From the NCBI RefSeq assembly GCF_016827605.1, contig NZ_JAEPJQ010000001.1, positions 496,001 through 560,000 on the forward strand: 64,000 bases of DNA. Reading direction: 5' to 3'. A program made the position numbers and the translations under genes. This document shows positions 1-8,844 of this stretch, one piece after another. A model generated the notes under the pieces. That model made no database searches. It was not told where the DNA came from and worked only from the letters and a program-made list of their open reading frames with translations. Origin of the DNA: Hyunsoonleella ulvae (lineage in GTDB: Bacteria > Bacteroidota > Bacteroidia > Flavobacteriales > Flavobacteriaceae). How positions within the stretch are numbered: position 1 is the first letter of the stretch; each line of letters opens with the position of its first letter.

Positions 1-464
1 CCCTTAATGCTATTGGCCTTTAATAATGCTGAAAGTTTATAAGCACCTTCGTGTATAGTGGTTCTATCGATAAACTGAAAGAACGAACCTCTACCAAATA
101 AATCTATATCTAAACTATAAAAGTGTGTTGGGTCTTGATACTGTAAACCGTTGTTTCTATCGTGAAAATTCCCTGATGCTATCTGTATTTCTTCTTCGTT
201 TATTTTAACTAGCGCTTCATAAAATGCTTTCTCCTGTTTAACATCGGTGTATCTGGAGAGCAACTTCACAAACACAATAACACCCACCAAACCTATTATA
301 ACTGCTACTTGCCAGATATGAAAGAAAAAATAAATTGCCAATCCACACAACACAAATACCGTTAACCTTAGTAAGCTTAAACTTACCATGCTTTTTTGGC
401 AAGCTTTTACTTCTGCCTTGTATACATTTACATGTTCTTCGTAGTATTCTATAGGATTGTTCAT
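1..464 (-). CDS. MutS-related protein with N-terminal membrane anchor (partial, C-terminus beyond the window)
   Basis: Reading leftward from an ATG at 464 gives an open frame of 154 codons that runs off the window. Residues 29-48 and 51-68 are two adjacent hydrophobic segments, so the N-terminus is probably a membrane hairpin. Residues 117-140 (SLDIDLFGRGSFFQFIDRTT) resemble the start of the MutS core (domain III) as found in Bacteroidota MutS-like proteins, which would have a C-terminal MutS ATPase outside this window. Canonical MutS has no membrane anchor, so a role other than ordinary mismatch repair is likely. The family call rests on the short core motif and is moderate; the ATPase cannot be seen here. 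Confidence 0.7.
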   Translation of the reverse strand, partial: MNNPIEYYEEHVNVYKAEVKACQKSMVSLSLLRLTVFVLCGLAIYFFFHIWQVAVIIGLVGVIVFVKLLSRYTDVKQEKAFYEALVKINEEEIQIASGNFHDRNNGLQYQDPTHFYSLDIDLFGRGSFFQFIDRTTIHEGAYKLSALLKANSIK

Positions 465-472
465 ATGGGAAA

Positions 473-508
473 AAGAAAAAAGCCCTGAAATTATTCAGAG
501 CTTTTGTT
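473..508 (-). terminator. Rho-independent terminator after the zinc metallopeptidase gene
   Basis: On the minus strand an AAGCTCTGAA/TTCAGGGCTT stem (479-503) is followed by a T-rich run. It lies 17 bases beyond the stop of the metallopeptidase at 525 and just before the start of the MutS-like gene. Confidence 0.75.
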
Positions 509-524
509 TTTGTAATATTTTGTT

Positions 525-1217
525 TTAATCTCTTCCAAATACTTGAAGTGCCCAATATAATAGATTTGCCAGAGCACCAATTGCAGCTACCAAATAAGTT
601 CTTGCTGCCCATTTTAGTGCATCTTCAGAACCTTTATATTCATCTGGAGTTACAACATTTTTATTTTTTAACCAAGCTAAAGCTCTATTGCTTGCATCAT
701 ATTCAACTGGCAACGTTATAAAACTAAATAAAGTAGCAGCTCCCATCATTATTAAACCAGCAACAGCAACCCACCATCCTAGTCCTAAACCTGCAGCACC
801 ACCTAAAACAAGTCCTCCTATAATTAACCATTGAGACATTCCTGAACTCACACTAACTACCGGTACTAATGTAGAACGCATTTGCAACCAACTGTAGGCC
901 TGTGCATGTTGCACGGCATGACCTACTTCATGCGCAGCAACAGCTGCGGCTGCGGCATTTCTTTCATTATATACCGCTTCACTTAAATTAACCGTTTTAT
1001 TCTTAGGATTGTAATGATCCGTTAAACGCCCTGGAGTAGAGATAATTTCAACATCATAAATACCGTGATCTGCTAACATCTTTTGTGCTACCTCTGCACC
1101 ACTCATACCATTTCTTAAATGGATTTTAGAATACTTTGCAAACTTTCGCTTTAATGTATTACTTACTGCCCAACTCGCTAAAGTAATAGCTCCTATTAGT
1201 ATATAATATCCTAACAT
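525..1217 (-). CDS. Membrane zinc metallopeptidase, YugP-like (Zn_peptidase_2 family)
   Basis: This 230-residue protein carries the zincin motif HEVGH at residues 96-100, directly after an alanine-rich stretch, as in the YugP family of putative membrane neutral zinc metallopeptidases. Hydrophobic segments flank it: one at residues 2-19, a pair around 115-165 and one at the C-terminus (about 205-225). The active site therefore probably sits near the membrane. The native substrate is not known for the family. It appears to be a single-gene unit with its own terminator at 473-508; ald lies 78 bases upstream on the same strand. Length and motif agree with the family. Confidence 0.85.
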   Translation of the reverse strand: MLGYYILIGAITLASWAVSNTLKRKFAKYSKIHLRNGMSGAEVAQKMLADHGIYDVEIISTPGRLTDHYNPKNKTVNLSEAVYNERNAAAAAVAAHEVGHAVQHAQAYSWLQMRSTLVPVVSVSSGMSQWLIIGGLVLGGAAGLGLGWWVAVAGLIMMGAATLFSFITLPVEYDASNRALAWLKNKNVVTPDEYKGSEDALKWAARTYLVAAIGALANLLYWALQVFGRD

Positions 1218-1295
1218 AATTTTGGTTTTAATTCATAGTAAAGATAGCAATAATTACGCCATTTCTAAACCATGAAATTTTGTCAGATATTGTGG

Positions 1296-2396
1296 TTACA
1301 CATTTTCAAATTCCAAATCAAAAGCCTCTGCTATTTCTTTGTAAACAATCTTACCATTTACAACATTTAAGCCTTTAGCCAGAGCTTTATTATTTTTACA
1401 TGCCTTTTCCCAACCTTGTTCTGCTAACTTAATTACATAAGGCAAAGTGACATTAGTAAGACCAACAGTGGATGTATAAGGAACTGCCCCAGGCATATTA
1501 GCTACACAATAGTGTACAACATCATCAATTATATAGGTAGGATCTTGATGGGTAGTGGGTTTTGTTGTTTCAAAACATCCCCCTTGATCCACTGCGACAT
1601 CTACCATAACGGTACCAGGTCGCATCTCTTTTAACATATCTTCTGTGATTAACTTAGGGGCTTTTGCTCCTTTTATTAACACACCACCAATAATTAAATC
1701 GGCGTCCTTTATGTGTTTTCTAATATTATATTCACTAGAGAATTCACTAATCACATTATTTGGCATGGTTTCACTCACATGGCGTAAAGCTTTCATGTTG
1801 ATATCTAGAATAAAAACATTTGCCCCCAAGCCTGAAGCCATGCGGGCTGCTTGAACACCAACTATTCCAGCTCCTAAAATTAGTACTTTAGCGGGAGGTA
1901 CTCCAGGAATCCCTCCTAATAAAATACCACGCCCCATAATTGGTTTTTCTAAATATTTCGCTCCTTGCTGAATTGACATGCGTCCTGCCACTTCAGACAT
2001 TGGTATTAACAATGGTAGGGATCCATCACTATCTTCAACCGTTTCATAGGCGATACAGACAGCTTTACTTTCTATCATTGCTTTGGTTAATACTTCACTA
2101 GATGCGAAATGAAAATAGGTAAATACAACTTGATCTTCTTTTATCAAGGCGTATTCTTCTTCAATGGGTTCTTTTACTTTAACAATCATTTCTGCGACAT
2201 CATAAACCTCTTCTATGGTACTTAGAATAGTTGCCCCTGCGTTTATATAGTCTTCATCTGGAAACCCACTATTGTGTCCTGCATCTTTTTGAATAAATAC
2301 AGTATGGTTTCTTTTTGTTAATTCGAAAACACCTGAAGGTGTCATTCCTACACGGTTTTCATTATTTTTAATTTCAATGGGAACTCCAATTTTCAT
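1296..2396 (-). CDS. ald: Alanine dehydrogenase
   Basis: This 366-residue protein matches alanine dehydrogenase, which interconverts L-alanine and pyruvate plus ammonia with NAD. The N-terminus (KIGVPIEIKNNENRVGMTP) is the family signature. Lys73/Lys75 in VKVKEP, the active-site His96 in YFHFAS and Asp270 in VDVAVDQGG sit at the expected places. The Rossmann nucleotide-binding loop GAGIVG is at residues 175-180. It is probably transcribed alone, with a long AT-rich upstream gap of 327 bases. In Flavobacteria this enzyme usually serves alanine catabolism or nitrogen assimilation; nothing in the local context narrows that. Confidence 0.95.
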   Translation of the reverse strand: MKIGVPIEIKNNENRVGMTPSGVFELTKRNHTVFIQKDAGHNSGFPDEDYINAGATILSTIEEVYDVAEMIVKVKEPIEEEYALIKEDQVVFTYFHFASSEVLTKAMIESKAVCIAYETVEDSDGSLPLLIPMSEVAGRMSIQQGAKYLEKPIMGRGILLGGIPGVPPAKVLILGAGIVGVQAARMASGLGANVFILDINMKALRHVSETMPNNVISEFSSEYNIRKHIKDADLIIGGVLIKGAKAPKLITEDMLKEMRPGTVMVDVAVDQGGCFETTKPTTHQDPTYIIDDVVHYCVANMPGAVPYTSTVGLTNVTLPYVIKLAEQGWEKACKNNKALAKGLNVVNGKIVYKEIAEAFDLEFENV

Positions 2397-2723
2397 CTTT
2401 CAATTTTTAAGTTAAAAAACAATTTTGATTAAAAAACGTAATACGAGTGCAATATTACTATATTGAATTGAAAATAAATTATAAACCTTTATTTTTTTTG
2501 AATTTTCAATATCGATTTTAACAATATGTTAGGAATTACATAAAACACATCGATTTACTAGAGTTTTGTTACGTTTTCAATAATTGGGAAGAACTGCTTC
2601 TATACTATTCCAACAAAAGAAAAGTAGACTACTTAATCTACCTTACCTCCTTACAACAGACAGTAAAAAACGACAGAAGTAGTCTTAAACATCAATCAAA
2701 AATGATCTATATTAGTAGTGCAT
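2397..2723. other. Intergenic gap upstream of ald, no gene seen
   Basis: These 327 AT-rich bases contain no credible reading frame on either strand. The left part should hold the ald promoter on the minus strand, but I do not see a clean TTG/TAnnTTTG pair. The right part holds a 13-base palindrome AAGTAGACTACTT (2622-2634). An inverted 9-base match to part of it lies at 2677-2685, possibly a weak terminator or repeat remnant following the SemiSWEET gene. Confidence 0.5.
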
Positions 2724-2990
2724 CTATTGCTTTCCATATTTCAATTTATAGTATAGCAATAGTAGTGTGGATACCACAGTAATAGTATTGGCAAAAATCA
2801 TTGAATAACTATTTCTTAAAATCCCATATATAAGCCATAATATGATGCCAATAAAAAACAGAATTAGCATAGGCAATGATAAGCTAGAAACATCTTTGGT
2901 TTTGTAGGTTTTGTATACTTGTGGTAAAAATGCAATTGTTGTAAGTACTGCTGCACCAAAACCTATTGCTTCATTTACATCAAAACCCAT
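2724..2990 (-). CDS. SemiSWEET family sugar transporter
   Basis: The 88-residue product has three transmembrane helices (about 8-22, 38-58 and 62-82) and the PQ-loop Pro23-Gln24 in the first helix. Asn68 lies in the third helix, at the position of the family's substrate-binding Asn. This is the size and pattern of SemiSWEETs, which dimerise in the inner membrane to pass small sugars. The start lies 19 bases downstream of the TPR gene stop, so the two are probably cotranscribed. Substrate cannot be read from the sequence. Confidence 0.88.
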   Translation of the reverse strand: MGFDVNEAIGFGAAVLTTIAFLPQVYKTYKTKDVSSLSLPMLILFFIGIILWLIYGILRNSYSMIFANTITVVSTLLLLYYKLKYGKQ

Positions 2991-3009
2991 AATTTATTCA
3001 CCTTGGGTT

Positions 3010-4785
3010 TTAGTTAATGGCATCACCTCGAAGTTTTCTATATTTTTGACGAGCTTCAATGAAATAAATGCTATCAGCGTGATTAAAAATTAATTCTTTG
3101 TAAAGTTCTTTGGCTTTTTCAGGAGCATTTAAATGATACAAATACAATTCTGCTAAACTGTAAATTGCGTTGTCTATCAAAATACCTTCCCTGTAATTAT
3201 CAATAATTTGCTGATAATTATTGGCAGCATTTTCAAATTGTTTTTTAATTTCAAGAAGTTTCCCTTGTTTGTATAAAGCCTGTGGTATTATAGGTTCTGT
3301 CTTGTGCTCTTCTAGTATGAGTTCAAGTAAAGTAATAGCTTCATCATTTCTATTTTGAAACGCAAGTAGATCTGCCTTAGCATAGCGCTTTAGAGCTGTT
3401 TGAAGGGAATCTTCATATTTATTATCTGTGATTAATAACTTTAAGTCTAAAGCATCATTGGCTATTAGTTGGGAAGTGGAAGATTTTAAAATTTTAAGTT
3501 GAGATTCTGCCCACTTAAAATCTCCTTTATAGTAGCTCGCTTTTGCTACCTTAAATCGTGCTTTTTGAGAGATTTCACTATTCTTTAAATTCCTTTGAAT
3601 TTGGGTGTAGTAAATTAACGCTTTGTTGAATTCTTCTTTCAGTACTAGTATGTCTGCCAATTCTAATTTTATGTCTGCCGTTTGCAAATTATTTAATGGC
3701 AACTTTAAGGCCTTTTCTAAAAAAGAAATTGCCTCTTCTGTTTTATTCATGTAAAAAGCTAAGAAATGTGCGTAAGATATTTGCAAATCCAAAGTTTGGG
3801 CAAAGGTTCCATAAGTATCAAAAAGTGCCAGATATTTATTCTGTAAATCCTGATATGTTGATGCATAGGCTTCCTTGGTTTCAATTTGAAAAAGATCATA
3901 AAACGCCATCAATTTAGTATCGATATCCTGGGCCTCATCTATGACGTAATTAAAAATAGATTTTGCATTTTCGAACTCTTTTTCTTTTTCAGCAATTTTA
4001 CCCAAATTCATTATTCTATCTAGCCCATCTAGATTTCTGGTATATATTGCTTTTTCCTGTGCAAAGGCTTTACCGTAATCTTTCTGCTGAACAAATAACC
4101 AACCCAAGAGCTCATTCCAAAGAACATTTGGTTCTTGCTGAATTTTCTTTATGAGTAACTTTCGCAAAATAATATTACTCTGGTTATTATCATCCTCATT
4201 TATAAAGCTGTTTAATGCTCTTTTTACGTTATTTAATGAGACAGGATTTTTTTCGGCAAAATCAATATAGTTTAGCATCATTTTTTCAATGTCCCCATTT
4301 TCTCCATACAACTGTGCTAACGGTAACTTTAAGTTTAATTGTGGTTTTAATTCCATTGCTTTCTCATAAGTAGAAATAGCTTGGTCCAATAATGAATAAT
4401 CTTGAAAAGCTCTTGCCACAGCATAAGCATTATTAGAATTAACCAGTAAACTATTTATAGCAATGTTATAGTTTTGATTTGCTTCCTCTGTGTTATTTTG
4501 CAATTGGTAATTATAACCTAACGTTACATAAAACGCTGGATAATTTGTCTTGCTAATTATTTTGACTAAGAAATCTTCAGCTTCTTTATATTGTTCTAAT
4601 TGCTGGTGGATATCAATAATTTGCTTTATGTAGCTTATGTTTGATCTTGATTTGGCATACAGCCTTTTATATTCTACCAAGGCTTTCTCAAAATCGCCGT
4701 TTTTGTAATATTCTTTGGCAAATAAATCATCTTGGGCCAAAAGGATAGTTGGAACACATAAGAATAAAAACAGTAGTAATCTCAT
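3010..4785 (-). CDS. Secreted tetratricopeptide repeat protein
   Basis: The 591-residue protein begins with a signal peptide (MRLLLFLFLCVPTILLAQ). It then consists almost entirely of TPR-like helical pairs, recognisable by repeated W/Y-x2-L/Y-G-x3-Y and A-x3-F/Y patterns such as YKNGDFEKALVEYKRLY at 27-43 and YHLNAPEKAKELYKELIF near the C-terminus. It should be exported and act as a periplasmic or outer-membrane-associated scaffold. Partner and process are not evident. The SemiSWEET gene follows closely on the same strand. Similar long TPR exoproteins are common in Flavobacteriaceae. Confidence 0.8.
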   Translation of the reverse strand: MRLLLFLFLCVPTILLAQDDLFAKEYYKNGDFEKALVEYKRLYAKSRSNISYIKQIIDIHQQLEQYKEAEDFLVKIISKTNYPAFYVTLGYNYQLQNNTEEANQNYNIAINSLLVNSNNAYAVARAFQDYSLLDQAISTYEKAMELKPQLNLKLPLAQLYGENGDIEKMMLNYIDFAEKNPVSLNNVKRALNSFINEDDNNQSNIILRKLLIKKIQQEPNVLWNELLGWLFVQQKDYGKAFAQEKAIYTRNLDGLDRIMNLGKIAEKEKEFENAKSIFNYVIDEAQDIDTKLMAFYDLFQIETKEAYASTYQDLQNKYLALFDTYGTFAQTLDLQISYAHFLAFYMNKTEEAISFLEKALKLPLNNLQTADIKLELADILVLKEEFNKALIYYTQIQRNLKNSEISQKARFKVAKASYYKGDFKWAESQLKILKSSTSQLIANDALDLKLLITDNKYEDSLQTALKRYAKADLLAFQNRNDEAITLLELILEEHKTEPIIPQALYKQGKLLEIKKQFENAANNYQQIIDNYREGILIDNAIYSLAELYLYHLNAPEKAKELYKELIFNHADSIYFIEARQKYRKLRGDAIN

Positions 4786-4835
4786 TGAGTAAATATAATG
4801 AAGATAAATTGAAACTTATATTTACAAAACACCAA

Positions 4836-4865
4836 AAATGCCCGAATATTACATTCGGGCATAAC
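4836..4865 (-). terminator. Rho-independent terminator hairpin
   Basis: A near-perfect 10-base inverted repeat, ATGCCCGAAT (4839-4848) and ATTCGGGCAT (4853-4862), is followed on the minus strand by TTTTTGG. It lies downstream of the short gene ending at 4958 and upstream of the TPR gene, so it probably ends the ribF-serS transcript. Confidence 0.7.
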
Positions 4866-4957
4866 CAACCAAAATAATGTTCTATTAACTATACTACCGA
4901 AATTAAAAACGATAATATCACTCGATTGGGGACAGTTTTTTGTTTGTTTAAAACAAT

Positions 4958-5080
4958 TTATTTTTTCACAACTGCCAAGGTTTTATTTTCAGGTTTTTCT
5001 AAATTAAAATCTGAAAACAAAACTTTACTTCCAATAAAAACAAGTGCTAAAAGCAGAATAATACGTAGTACATTCTTCAT
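4958..5080 (-). CDS. Possible small single-span membrane protein
   Basis: A 40-codon frame from an ATG at 5080 encodes a basic N-terminus, one hydrophobic helix (about residues 4-22, MKNVLRIILLLALVFIGSKV) and a polar lysine-rich tail ending AVVKK. A longer in-frame extension to 5170 exists but its start is TTG-less and its composition looks non-coding, so the internal ATG is preferred. The gene follows serS on the same strand and ends before a good terminator. I do not recognise a family. It may be a real small inner-membrane protein or a lipoprotein-like leftover; conservation would decide. Confidence 0.35.
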   Translation of the reverse strand: MKNVLRIILLLALVFIGSKVLFSDFNLEKPENKTLAVVKK

Positions 5081-5220
5081 GGTTAAGTAGGTTAATAAAT
5101 TTGGTGTAGCTATATTCCAAAATATATTATAAACCACCAAGAAAACCATCAAAAAATCGTTAATCGTCACAACAAAAAGACATTTAATCGATTTTTATTC
5201 TTAAAAATGAAAGAAAAATA

Positions 5221-6489
5221 CTAAATTTTATTAAATCCTGTATAGGCGTGTAAAACTTCTGGGATGTCTATCCCATCTTCAACCTGGTAGTTTTCTAAAA
5301 TTCCTGCCAAAATCCTTGGTAATGCTAGAGAACTACCATTTAAAGTGTGCGCCAATTCATTTTTACCATTGGCATTTTTAAATCGTAGCTTTAAACGGTT
5401 AGCTTGAAATGTTTCAAAATTTGACACTGATGATACTTCTAACCACCTATTTTGAGCAGTAGAATACACTTCAAAATCATAGGTTAAAGCTGAAGCAAAA
5501 GATGTATCTCCTCCACACAGTTTTAAAATTCTGTATGGTAATTTTAATTCTTCCAGAATTATTTTCACATGATTTACCATACCGTCTAGAGACTCATAAG
5601 ATTTTTCAGGATGCTCTACTCTTATAATTTCAACTTTATCAAATTGATGTAATCTATTAAGACCTCTTACATGAGCACCATAACTTCCTGCCTCTCTTCT
5701 AAAACACGGAGTATATCCAGTAATACCTATTGGCAAGTCACTTTCATTCAATACCGTATTCCTAAAAATATTAGTCCCTGGTACTTCTGCCGTTGGAATT
5801 AAATACAGGTTATCTTCTGTAACATGATACATTTGCCCTTCTTTATCGGGTAACTGTCCTGTACCAATACCTGAAGCTTCATTTACCATTAGAGGTAACT
5901 GATACTCTGTGTATCCCGCCTCGGCATTCTTATCTAAAAAATAGGTAATTAAAGCTCGCTGTAATTTTGCACCTTTACCTTTATACACAGGGAAACCAGC
6001 TCCTGTAATTTTATTACCCAGCTCAAAATCTATAATATCATATTTTTTTGCCAATTCCCAATGTGGTAACGCACCTTGATGAAGTGTTGGTATACTTCCC
6101 CAGCTGAAGACCTCTTCGTTATCTTCTTCTGAATTTCCAGCTGGCACAGATTCATGGGGTACATTAGGAATTTGAAACAACAATTCCTGTAAATTGTTAG
6201 CCACCTCATTGAGTTGCTCTGTAAGTATTTTGGAAGCTTCCTTTAACTGTCCTGTTTTTTCCTTTAAGGTATTTGCTTCCTCGACCTTTCCAGATTTAAA
6301 CAAGCCTCCTATTTGTTTAGATATGGTATTAGACTCTGCTAGAGTATTATCCAATTCTGTTTGAATACTTCTACGCTTTTCGTCTAAAGCAATAACATCA
6401 TCAATCATTTTACTGGCATCTATACCTCGCTTTGCTAGACGCTGCACAACTATTGCTTTGTTATCTCTAATAAATGGAACTTGTAGCAT
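5221..6489 (-). CDS. serS: Seryl-tRNA synthetase
   Basis: This 422-residue class II synthetase charges tRNA-Ser with serine. Residues about 27-105 form the long antiparallel coiled-coil arm that grips the tRNA variable arm (TLAESNTISKQIGGLFKSGK). Motif 2 is seen in FRREAGSYGAHVRGLNRLHQ. Motif 3 is in the C-terminal NGSSLALPRILAGILENYQ, with the arginine that contacts ATP. Length is typical. It is downstream of ribF and the HTTM gene on the same strand, 42 bases from the HTTM stop, so probably in one transcript. Confidence 0.97.
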   Translation of the reverse strand: MLQVPFIRDNKAIVVQRLAKRGIDASKMIDDVIALDEKRRSIQTELDNTLAESNTISKQIGGLFKSGKVEEANTLKEKTGQLKEASKILTEQLNEVANNLQELLFQIPNVPHESVPAGNSEEDNEEVFSWGSIPTLHQGALPHWELAKKYDIIDFELGNKITGAGFPVYKGKGAKLQRALITYFLDKNAEAGYTEYQLPLMVNEASGIGTGQLPDKEGQMYHVTEDNLYLIPTAEVPGTNIFRNTVLNESDLPIGITGYTPCFRREAGSYGAHVRGLNRLHQFDKVEIIRVEHPEKSYESLDGMVNHVKIILEELKLPYRILKLCGGDTSFASALTYDFEVYSTAQNRWLEVSSVSNFETFQANRLKLRFKNANGKNELAHTLNGSSLALPRILAGILENYQVEDGIDIPEVLHAYTGFNKI

Positions 6490-6531
6490 GATCTAAAATT
6501 TAAGCGACAAATTTAATAAATACTGGTAGAC

Positions 6532-7845
6532 TTAATTCATTTTTGAAGGTAAAATCCAATCACTATGCTTTAAAGGTTGCCATGGCTGATCTGCAATGTC
6601 AATATCAGGATTTATAAGTTGTTTTAAACGCCTTCCATTTACACCAACCTTACAATTTACATATACTGAAACGTCTTTATTTTTCGTTCTAAATTCTTCT
6701 CTCAGATATTTAGAAAATTGCCAAATCACATCGGGTTTGGTACTTGCACTTCTCTGCTGCTTTTTGGTTAAATAATCGTCTAATACAATGATGGTTTTCT
6801 CCCCGGTATCCTTATCCATAACAGTGTATGTGACAGTGCCATACTTAGCCCTAAGCATCATACGCCATGACAAACGATGCCCTTCCTCTGTCCACAACAC
6901 GTTATCTTTAAAAATATGATGGCGTAATGGCAGCACTATTTGAAACACAAAATAAACTACAAATAAAGCTATATACATTTGCTTTAAACTGGGGGCTTTT
7001 ACTTCAGCTTTATCATAAAACACCCTCTTCCTTAAAAATATATTTCTAATAGTTTTAGGAGGAAAGAAAAATAGGTAAAAGGCTAATGCCAGATATGGAA
7101 AAATCCCTATCTGAAACACTACAGAATTAAATAGATGAAACCCAATTGAAATAATAAAAGCCCATTTTCTTGTTGGTTTATACAACAAAAAAGGCACAAT
7201 TAAACCATCAAAGAAAATACCTCCCCAAGTTAATATGTTTTGCAGCCACTCTTGTTGCAGTATATTTCCAATAAGTTGATAATTTTTTTTGCCTTTCATT
7301 AATACCTCCATCACTGTACCGTCTATCCAATCTGGGTAAAGCTTTGCTATTGATGCGTAGGTGTAAACAATAAAGAGTTGCAAAATAAAGACCAGCCTGC
7401 ACCAATTGGGCATGGCATTTGTTTTTAAAGAGGGGGTTAATTTCGCATCTATTGAAACGTCACGATGGGCTGGCATAAACACCATAATGGTACTTATTAA
7501 CACCAATAAATAATAATGATTGTTGTATGACGATTTTTGCATAAGATAGCTTCCTGTCCACAACAAAGTAAAACCAACCATACTTATACGGTACTTATAA
7601 CCTACCATAATAAGCAAACCAAAAATGCTCATTACAGCATAATACACATACATACCCTCTCCCTGAAATACTTGTAACCACTCAAAACCTATAAATGTGA
7701 ATGTGAATTTTGGTTCAACCAAAGTTCGCTTAACCCAACCCGTGAGTATTGCTCCAAAAGCCTCTAAAAAACAAAGCAACCCAAAAAACACCCTAAAAAC
7801 GACTAGCTGGGAATTATCGATATGTTTAAACAACCACCTAGTCAA
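6532..7845 (-). CDS. HTTM-domain membrane protein (vitamin K-dependent carboxylase-like)
   Basis: The 437-residue protein has about six hydrophobic helices in its first 300 residues. It contains the motif LPLRHHIFKDNVLWTEEGHR followed by SWRMMLR, which is characteristic of the HTTM family related to vertebrate gamma-glutamyl carboxylase. The last 130 residues are soluble, with a YTVMDKDTG beta segment, as in family members. The bacterial homologues have no established reaction, and vitamin K chemistry should not be assumed. It starts two bases after ribF, pointing to translational coupling, and serS follows. Enzymatic function is unknown. Confidence 0.82.
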   Translation of the reverse strand: MTRWLFKHIDNSQLVVFRVFFGLLCFLEAFGAILTGWVKRTLVEPKFTFTFIGFEWLQVFQGEGMYVYYAVMSIFGLLIMVGYKYRISMVGFTLLWTGSYLMQKSSYNNHYYLLVLISTIMVFMPAHRDVSIDAKLTPSLKTNAMPNWCRLVFILQLFIVYTYASIAKLYPDWIDGTVMEVLMKGKKNYQLIGNILQQEWLQNILTWGGIFFDGLIVPFLLYKPTRKWAFIISIGFHLFNSVVFQIGIFPYLALAFYLFFFPPKTIRNIFLRKRVFYDKAEVKAPSLKQMYIALFVVYFVFQIVLPLRHHIFKDNVLWTEEGHRLSWRMMLRAKYGTVTYTVMDKDTGEKTIIVLDDYLTKKQQRSASTKPDVIWQFSKYLREEFRTKNKDVSVYVNCKVGVNGRRLKQLINPDIDIADQPWQPLKHSDWILPSKMN

Positions 7846-7847
7846 TA

Positions 7848-8777
7848 TTACAACGTATTGATAAAGTTCAATGAGAATTGTTTATCCTTTTCAAGTTGTT
7901 TTTTTAATTCTAGAATTGATTGAAATTTTTGCTCATCCCGAATACGTTCTAGCACATCTACTTGAATGTTTTTACCATAAATTGTTTCATCGAAATTAAA
8001 AAAGTGTACTTCGATAGATTCACTACTACCATTTACTGTGGGGTTCATTCCTATATTCATCATACCAAAAACAGCCTTGTTATCTATAGTTGACCTTACA
8101 ACATAAGACCCTTGTTTGGGTATTAATTTATATGCTTCTTGAATGTTGATATTGGCTGTAGGGTAATCTAAATCTTTTCCTATGCCTTTACCTTTAACAA
8201 CGGTTCCTGTTAACATAAATGGATACCCTAAATATTTATTTGCTTTTTGAATATTGCCATCAGAAAGTGCCTTGCGTATTTTTGTAGAACTTACTGCTAC
8301 ATCATTAATATCTTGTGCTGATATTTCCTCAACATTAAAACCAAACACATCTCCATATTTTATCAAATCGTTAATATCTGCATTTCTATTTCTTCCAAAT
8401 CTATGATCGTAACCAATAATTACTTTTTTGGTGTTAAGTTTATCCACTAATACTTGCTTTACAAACTCCTCAGCTGATAATCTAGAAAAATCTTTTGTGA
8501 ATTCCTTTATTAGAAGATAGTCTAACCCTAAAGCATCTAGGATATCACTTCGTTCATCTATAGTATTGATAAGTTTAATATTAGAATCCTTTTGCAATAC
8601 CATTCTTGGATGTGGAAAAAAAGTAAGAATTACAGATTTAAAGTCTTCTTCTTTTCCTAAAGTGATAAGACGGTTAATAATTTTTTGATGCCCCACATGT
8701 ACACCATCAAATGTTCCAATCGTTACTATTGTAGGTGCTTTAGATTTATATTTTTCAATTGGCAATACCTTACCCAT
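7848..8777 (-). CDS. ribF: Bifunctional riboflavin kinase / FAD synthetase
   Basis: The 309-residue protein makes FMN and FAD from riboflavin and ATP. The N-terminal adenylyltransferase half starts with the nucleotidyl-transferase signature TIGTFDGVHVGHQKII at residues 18-33. The C-terminal riboflavin kinase half (from about residue 185) has GKGIGKDLDYPTANI, its flavin and ATP binding loop. Length is typical for bacterial RibF. It is the first gene of a probable ribF-HTTM-serS unit. The divergent T9SS protease starts 67 bases away on the other strand. Confidence 0.95.
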   Translation of the reverse strand: MGKVLPIEKYKSKAPTIVTIGTFDGVHVGHQKIINRLITLGKEEDFKSVILTFFPHPRMVLQKDSNIKLINTIDERSDILDALGLDYLLIKEFTKDFSRLSAEEFVKQVLVDKLNTKKVIIGYDHRFGRNRNADINDLIKYGDVFGFNVEEISAQDINDVAVSSTKIRKALSDGNIQKANKYLGYPFMLTGTVVKGKGIGKDLDYPTANINIQEAYKLIPKQGSYVVRSTIDNKAVFGMMNIGMNPTVNGSSESIEVHFFNFDETIYGKNIQVDVLERIRDEQKFQSILELKKQLEKDKQFSLNFINTL

Positions 8778-8790
8778 AGGTGTTCTGGAA

Positions 8791-8821
8791 TTGTTAATGT
8801 CGTTAAAATAAGCTAGATTTG
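8791..8821 (+). promoter_or_regulatory. Bacteroidota-type promoter of the metalloprotease gene
   Basis: TTG at 8791-8793 and TAGATTTG at 8814-8821 are separated by 20 bases, matching the Bacteroidota -33/-7 consensus TTG-N19-21-TAnnTTTG. The predicted transcript start is about 15 bases before the ATG at 8845. Confidence 0.65.
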
Positions 8822-8844
8822 TTTTAAAAGACCCCTGTTTCGTT

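Noticed and set aside
238-612. 124-codon open frame on the minus strand
   Set aside because: It overlaps the true MutS-like start, a terminator and the metallopeptidase end in another frame; its Cys/Ser/Tyr-rich composition is not protein-like.
2622-2685. Palindromes upstream of ald as a regulator operator
   Set aside because: The arms are short and AT-rich and lie about 230 bases from ald, nearer the SemiSWEET end; a weak terminator or chance match is as likely.
5081-5170. N-terminal extension of the small gene after serS
   Set aside because: The extra 30 residues have no signal or family character and lie in AT-rich spacer DNA; the internal ATG gives a more credible small membrane protein.
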